A stretch of 15,724 nucleotides of DNA from Candidatus Neoanaerotignum tabaqchaliae. Lineage in GTDB: Bacteria; Bacillota; Clostridia; Lachnospirales; Anaerotignaceae. The stretch covers positions 1-15,724 of the forward strand of contig CAJFUS010000113.1 of the NCBI GenBank assembly GCA_904420235.1, read 5' to 3'. This document shows positions 13,817 through 15,724 of the stretch, one piece after another. A program made the translations under genes and the position numbers. The notes under the pieces are model-generated. The model saw nothing but the letters and a program-made list of their open reading frames with translations, was not told where the DNA came from and made no database searches. The number at the start of each line of letters is the position of its first letter. Within the stretch, counting starts at the first letter, position 1.

Positions 13817-13850
13817 AAAGGCCGAAAATTCTTATTCGGCCTTTATTTTG
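13817..13850 (+). terminator. Orphan terminator upstream of the pyrB promoter
   Basis: AAAGGCCGAA (13817-13826) pairs perfectly with TTCGGCCTTT (13835-13844) and is followed by ATTTTG, so it is oriented for plus-strand transcripts. It lies before the pyrB promoter, so it cannot attenuate pyrB from that promoter. No plus-strand gene precedes it. Confidence 0.7.
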
Positions 13851-13864
13851 CTTATGCCTAATTA

Positions 13865-13893
13865 TTGACAAAAGCCTTTTGGTGAAGGATAAT
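13865..13893 (+). promoter_or_regulatory. Strong promoter of pyrB-pyrI
   Basis: TTGACA (13865-13870) and GATAAT (13888-13893) have a 17-base spacer, one mismatch from consensus overall. The predicted transcript starts near 13900 with a leader of about 65 bases. Confidence 0.75.
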
Positions 13894-13919
13894 TAATTTA
13901 CTTATAATTAACATTGGCC

Positions 13920-13935
13920 TACGGCTTGCGCCGTA
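13920..13935 (+). other. Small hairpin in the pyrB leader
   Basis: TACGGC (13920-13925) pairs with GCCGTA (13930-13935) around a TTGC loop, about 20 bases after the predicted transcript start and 19 bases before the ribosome binding site GAGGT. It lacks a T-tract, so it is not a terminator. It may stabilise the 5' end or bind a regulator. Confidence 0.45.
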
Positions 13936-13965
13936 AAATACAAAACACATAAGCGAGGTCATATC

Positions 13966-14880
13966 ATGCGTCACTTAATTGATCCATTAGACTTTACAAA
14001 AGATGAAACAGAAGAGCTTCTTGCCCTTGCCGAGGATATAAGAAGCAATCCCGAAAAATATCATGATAAATGCCGCAGAAAAAAAATAGCCACTCTTTTT
14101 TACGAACCAAGTACAAGAACAAGGCTTTCATTTGAGGCGGCCATGATTAATCTTGGAGGAAGCGTTATAGGATTTTCAAGTGCCAACTCATCAAGTGCGG
14201 CAAAAGGAGAAAGCATAGCTGACACCATAAGGGTAATAAGCAAATTTGCCGATATAACAGCTATTCGCCACCCAAAAGAAGGTGCTCCTATGCGCGCCAG
14301 CATGTTTTCGGAAATACCTGTTATAAATGCCGGAGACGGCGGTCACCAGCACCCAACTCAAACATTGGCCGACCTTTCAACAATAAAAAGACGCAAAGGC
14401 TCTCTTGAGAATCTTACAATAGGCCTTTGCGGTGACCTTAAGTTCGGCCGCACCGTTCACAGCCTTATAAAAAGCATTTCAAGGTGGAGCGGAAACTCCT
14501 TTGTTCTTATAAGTCCTGACGAGCTTAGGGTTCCCGATTATATAATAAACGAGGTGCTTAAGCCAAAGAACATAAAATTTGAGGAAACATCATCTCTTGA
14601 GTATGCCTTGCCTAAATTAGATATACTTTACATGACCCGTGTTCAGAGGGAGCGTTTTTTCAACGAAGAAGACTACGTAAGACTTAAAGACAGCTACATA
14701 CTTACAAAAGAAAAAATGCAGCTTGCCAAAGATGATATGGCGGTTCTTCACCCTCTTCCGAGGGTAAACGAGATAGACACTCATGTTGACAGCGACAAAA
14801 GAGCGGCTTATTTTGAGCAGGTCGAAAACGGCATGTATGTGAGAGAAGCCCTTATATTAAAGCTTTTAAATTTAGCTTAA
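13966..14880 (+). CDS. pyrB: Aspartate carbamoyltransferase catalytic subunit
   Basis: A 304-residue enzyme joining carbamoyl phosphate and L-aspartate to N-carbamoyl-aspartate, the committed step of pyrimidine synthesis. All landmark residues are present: carbamoyl-phosphate loop FYEPSTRTRLSFE (45-57) with STRTR at 49-53, the flexible-loop Lys80 in SSAAKGESIADT (76-87), AIRHP (99-103), GDGGHQHPTQT (123-133) and HPLPRV (262-267). The length is typical of chains that assemble with PyrI. GAGGT lies six bases before ATG. It is followed after 12 bases by pyrI, so the enzyme should be the regulated dodecamer of catalytic trimers and regulatory dimers known from E. coli. It is divergent from the purO operon. 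Confidence 0.97.
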   Translation: MRHLIDPLDFTKDETEELLALAEDIRSNPEKYHDKCRRKKIATLFYEPSTRTRLSFEAAMINLGGSVIGFSSANSSSAAKGESIADTIRVISKFADITAIRHPKEGAPMRASMFSEIPVINAGDGGHQHPTQTLADLSTIKRRKGSLENLTIGLCGDLKFGRTVHSLIKSISRWSGNSFVLISPDELRVPDYIINEVLKPKNIKFEETSSLEYALPKLDILYMTRVQRERFFNEEDYVRLKDSYILTKEKMQLAKDDMAVLHPLPRVNEIDTHVDSDKRAAYFEQVENGMYVREALILKLLNLA

Positions 14881-14892
14881 AGGAGGAAAAAA

Positions 14893-15315
14893 ATGCTCAA
14901 CATAGACGAGATACAAAACGGCGTTGTTATAGACCACATAAAAGCTGGCACAAGCAGAAGACTTGCCGAAATATCCGGAATTGACGGGCTTGAATGCGGC
15001 GTAGCGGTTTTAAAAAACGTAAGAAGCTCAAAAAGCGGCAAAAAAGACATAATAAAAATAGAGGGCGACGTGTCGCATCTTAATTTCGGCGTTATAGCTT
15101 ATATTGACCCTAATATAACAATAAACTATATAAAAAATGGAAAAATAGTACGCAAAGAAAAGCCTGTTCTTCCTGATACACTTATAAACGTTATGAAATG
15201 CACAAATCCAAGGTGTATAACAAGCATAGAACAGGAATGCGACCATATTTTTAAACTTACGGCCAGCGGAAAATACCGCTGTGTGTATTGCGAGGAAGAA
15301 TTTCAGAAAAAATAA
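14893..15315 (+). CDS. pyrI: Aspartate carbamoyltransferase regulatory subunit
   Basis: A 140-residue regulatory chain. The N-terminal nucleotide-binding domain (about 1-97) starts MLNIDEIQNGVVIDHIKAG and contains HLNFGVIAYIDPNITINYI. The C-terminal zinc domain carries four cysteines in the pattern CTNPRC (x4), a gap of 21, then CVYC (x2), which in the family bind structural zinc and contact PyrB. In E. coli, CTP and UTP inhibit and ATP activates through this chain; the same is likely here but not proven by sequence. AGGAGG lies seven bases before ATG, directly after the pyrB stop, and indicates translation from the same mRNA. A hairpin terminator follows, so the operon is pyrB-pyrI only and other pyr genes must be elsewhere. 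Confidence 0.96.
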   Translation: MLNIDEIQNGVVIDHIKAGTSRRLAEISGIDGLECGVAVLKNVRSSKSGKKDIIKIEGDVSHLNFGVIAYIDPNITINYIKNGKIVRKEKPVLPDTLINVMKCTNPRCITSIEQECDHIFKLTASGKYRCVYCEEEFQKK

Positions 15316-15337
15316 CATAATACTTTCTGCAACTTTT

Positions 15338-15376
15338 AAAAGCATGCGCGTCAAATTTTTGGCGCCATGCTTTATT
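15338..15376 (+). terminator. Terminator of pyrB-pyrI
   Basis: AAAGCATG (15339-15346) pairs with CATGCTTT (15366-15373). Inner bases GCG-TC and GG-CGC extend the stem with one bulge, leaving a T-rich loop. The tail is ATTTA. Confidence 0.75.
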
Positions 15377-15507
15377 TACTTAATTATCTTCATATATAAA
15401 ATTTAACTTCCACAAACCACTTCAAATATACATCAATTATAAAGATGTTTCTTATTTGGTTCTTACACAAAGGTTATGTACATTCATTCATATAATAAAT
15501 TAAAAAA

Positions 15508-15551
15508 CTGCATATACGAGACATAAAATCTTTTAAACAGAGAATATGCAG
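15508..15551 (-). terminator. Possible terminator of a minus-strand gene to the right
   Basis: CTGCATAT (15508-15515) and ATATGCAG (15544-15551) are perfect inverted repeats with a 28-base loop. On the minus strand the stem is followed by TTTTTTAAT. No minus-strand gene lies between it and the window end, so its gene would be beyond the putative insertion, or displaced by it. Confidence 0.4.
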
Positions 15552-15623
15552 CCTAAAAATCTCCCGCAAATCATATTTTTTACTCTTTATACATAAATTG
15601 CGGACTGTAAAGTTAAATGAAAG

Positions 15624-15653
15624 TTGAAGACCCGTCATCCCTTCTGGTACAAT
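15624..15653 (+). promoter_or_regulatory. Promoter inside the left arm of the inverted repeat
   Basis: TTGAAG (15624-15629) and TACAAT (15648-15653) are 18 bases apart, and TG one base before the -10 box makes it an extended -10. The predicted transcript starts near 15660, in the loop of the inverted repeat, so it would carry only the right arm. Confidence 0.55.
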
Positions 15654-15700
15654 GGTTTTACCACAAACACAATGTACTCCCAGAAAGGAGACGAGTCTTC
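15626..15700 (+). repeat. Long imperfect inverted repeat over the ribosome binding site
   Basis: GAAGAC (15626-15631) pairs with GTCTTC (15695-15700), and pairing continues inward with two mismatches and small bulges to about 15651 against 15673, leaving a loop of about 21 bases. The right arm contains AAAGGAG (15684-15690), the ribosome binding site of the gene starting at 15701. Read-through RNA could fold and hide this site; RNA from the internal promoter could not. Confidence 0.7.
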
Positions 15701-15724
15701 ATGGCAAAATTATACCAACTATGC
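15701..15724 (+). CDS. 5' end of a gene cut by the window edge, possibly a transposase
   Basis: Only eight codons are visible, reading M-A-K-L-Y-Q-L-C, with AAAGGAG ten bases before ATG. The protein cannot be identified from this. A transposase is inferred from the context: an embedded extended -10 promoter and a ribosome-binding-site-hiding inverted repeat are a known arrangement at the ends of IS10 and IS50, and the sequence abuts a gene-free stretch. A normal gene with a translation-controlling leader is the alternative. Confidence 0.45.

Larger units (their letters stand above)
13600..13965. other. Divergent purO / pyrB control region
   Basis: This non-coding stretch separates the last purine-synthesis genes from the pyrimidine genes. 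It contains a purO promoter (minus), a consensus-like pyrB promoter (plus), a hairpin terminator at 13817-13850 belonging to neither gene, and a small hairpin in the pyrB leader at 13920-13935. I see no known riboswitch fold and no PyrR binding sequence. Confidence 0.55.
15316..15700. other. Intergenic region running into a mobile-element end
   Basis: After the pyrI terminator there is no gene until 15701. A hairpin with a minus-strand T-tract lies at 15508-15551. From about 15600 the character changes to a promoter within a long inverted repeat directly before a new start codon, which suggests the end of an insertion sequence. Its exact outer boundary cannot be fixed because the other end is outside the window. 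Confidence 0.5.

Noticed and set aside
13817..13850. pyrB transcription attenuator
   Set aside because: The hairpin lies upstream of the strong pyrB promoter, so a transcript from that promoter would not contain it, and no PyrR-type sequence is visible.
13600..13965. Purine or other riboswitch ahead of purO or pyrB
   Set aside because: No three-way-junction aptamer pattern or conserved core could be recognised on either strand.
15028..15354. Minus-strand frame opposite pyrI
   Set aside because: It is antisense to a clearly coding gene, starts inside the terminator region and resembles nothing known.
1..15724. CRISPR array, toxin-antitoxin, defence or phage genes
   Set aside because: I looked for regularly spaced repeats, small paired genes and hallmark motifs on both strands and found none apart from the possible insertion-sequence end.

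Overview
The window is AT-rich chromosomal DNA from a low-GC Gram-positive anaerobe, most likely a member of the Clostridia and probably close to the Lachnospirales. The signs are AGGAGG-type ribosome binding sites, sigma-A (-35/-10) promoters, many A/T-tailed hairpin terminators, lipoprotein signal peptides, a pyrB-pyrI pair, and a purine-synthesis module in which the usual bifunctional PurH is replaced by two separate proteins. Most genes are housekeeping or common accessory genes. I see no defence island, CRISPR array, tRNA, rRNA or prophage.

Left part (1-4105): a gene-free stretch with two terminators and a short G-rich tract. Three minus-strand genes follow, each separately spaced: a FadR-type GntR regulator, the tRNA m7G46 methyltransferase trmB, and a 392-residue unrecognised protein with a long acidic linker. 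Divergent from these is rsmA (ksgA), the 16S rRNA dimethyltransferase, with a consensus promoter and its own terminator.

Centre (4106-9110): two single-gene lipoprotein units on the plus strand have near-identical export signals and unrelated mature parts. One is an acidic Ser/Thr/Glu repeat protein with no basic or aromatic residues after the lipid-anchored cysteine. The other is a compact folded domain. Next comes a divergent pair: an Old Yellow Enzyme/dienoyl-CoA-reductase-type flavoprotein (minus) and a DegV fatty-acid-binding protein (plus). Their shared intergenic region holds two perfect palindromes, one on the -10 of one promoter and one on the -35 of the other.

Right part (9111-15724): a MATE efflux transporter with a co-transcribed membrane-anchored protein of unknown function (minus); a purO-purH operon (minus) encoding the last two steps of IMP synthesis as separate proteins; and divergently pyrB-pyrI (plus), the catalytic and regulatory chains of aspartate carbamoyltransferase. 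Purine and pyrimidine units thus share a divergent control region. The window ends in what looks like the left end of an insertion sequence. Its first codons (M-A-K-L-Y-Q-L-C) lie behind a promoter embedded in a long inverted repeat that would hide the ribosome binding site only on read-through RNA. This is the most interesting structural feature I found.
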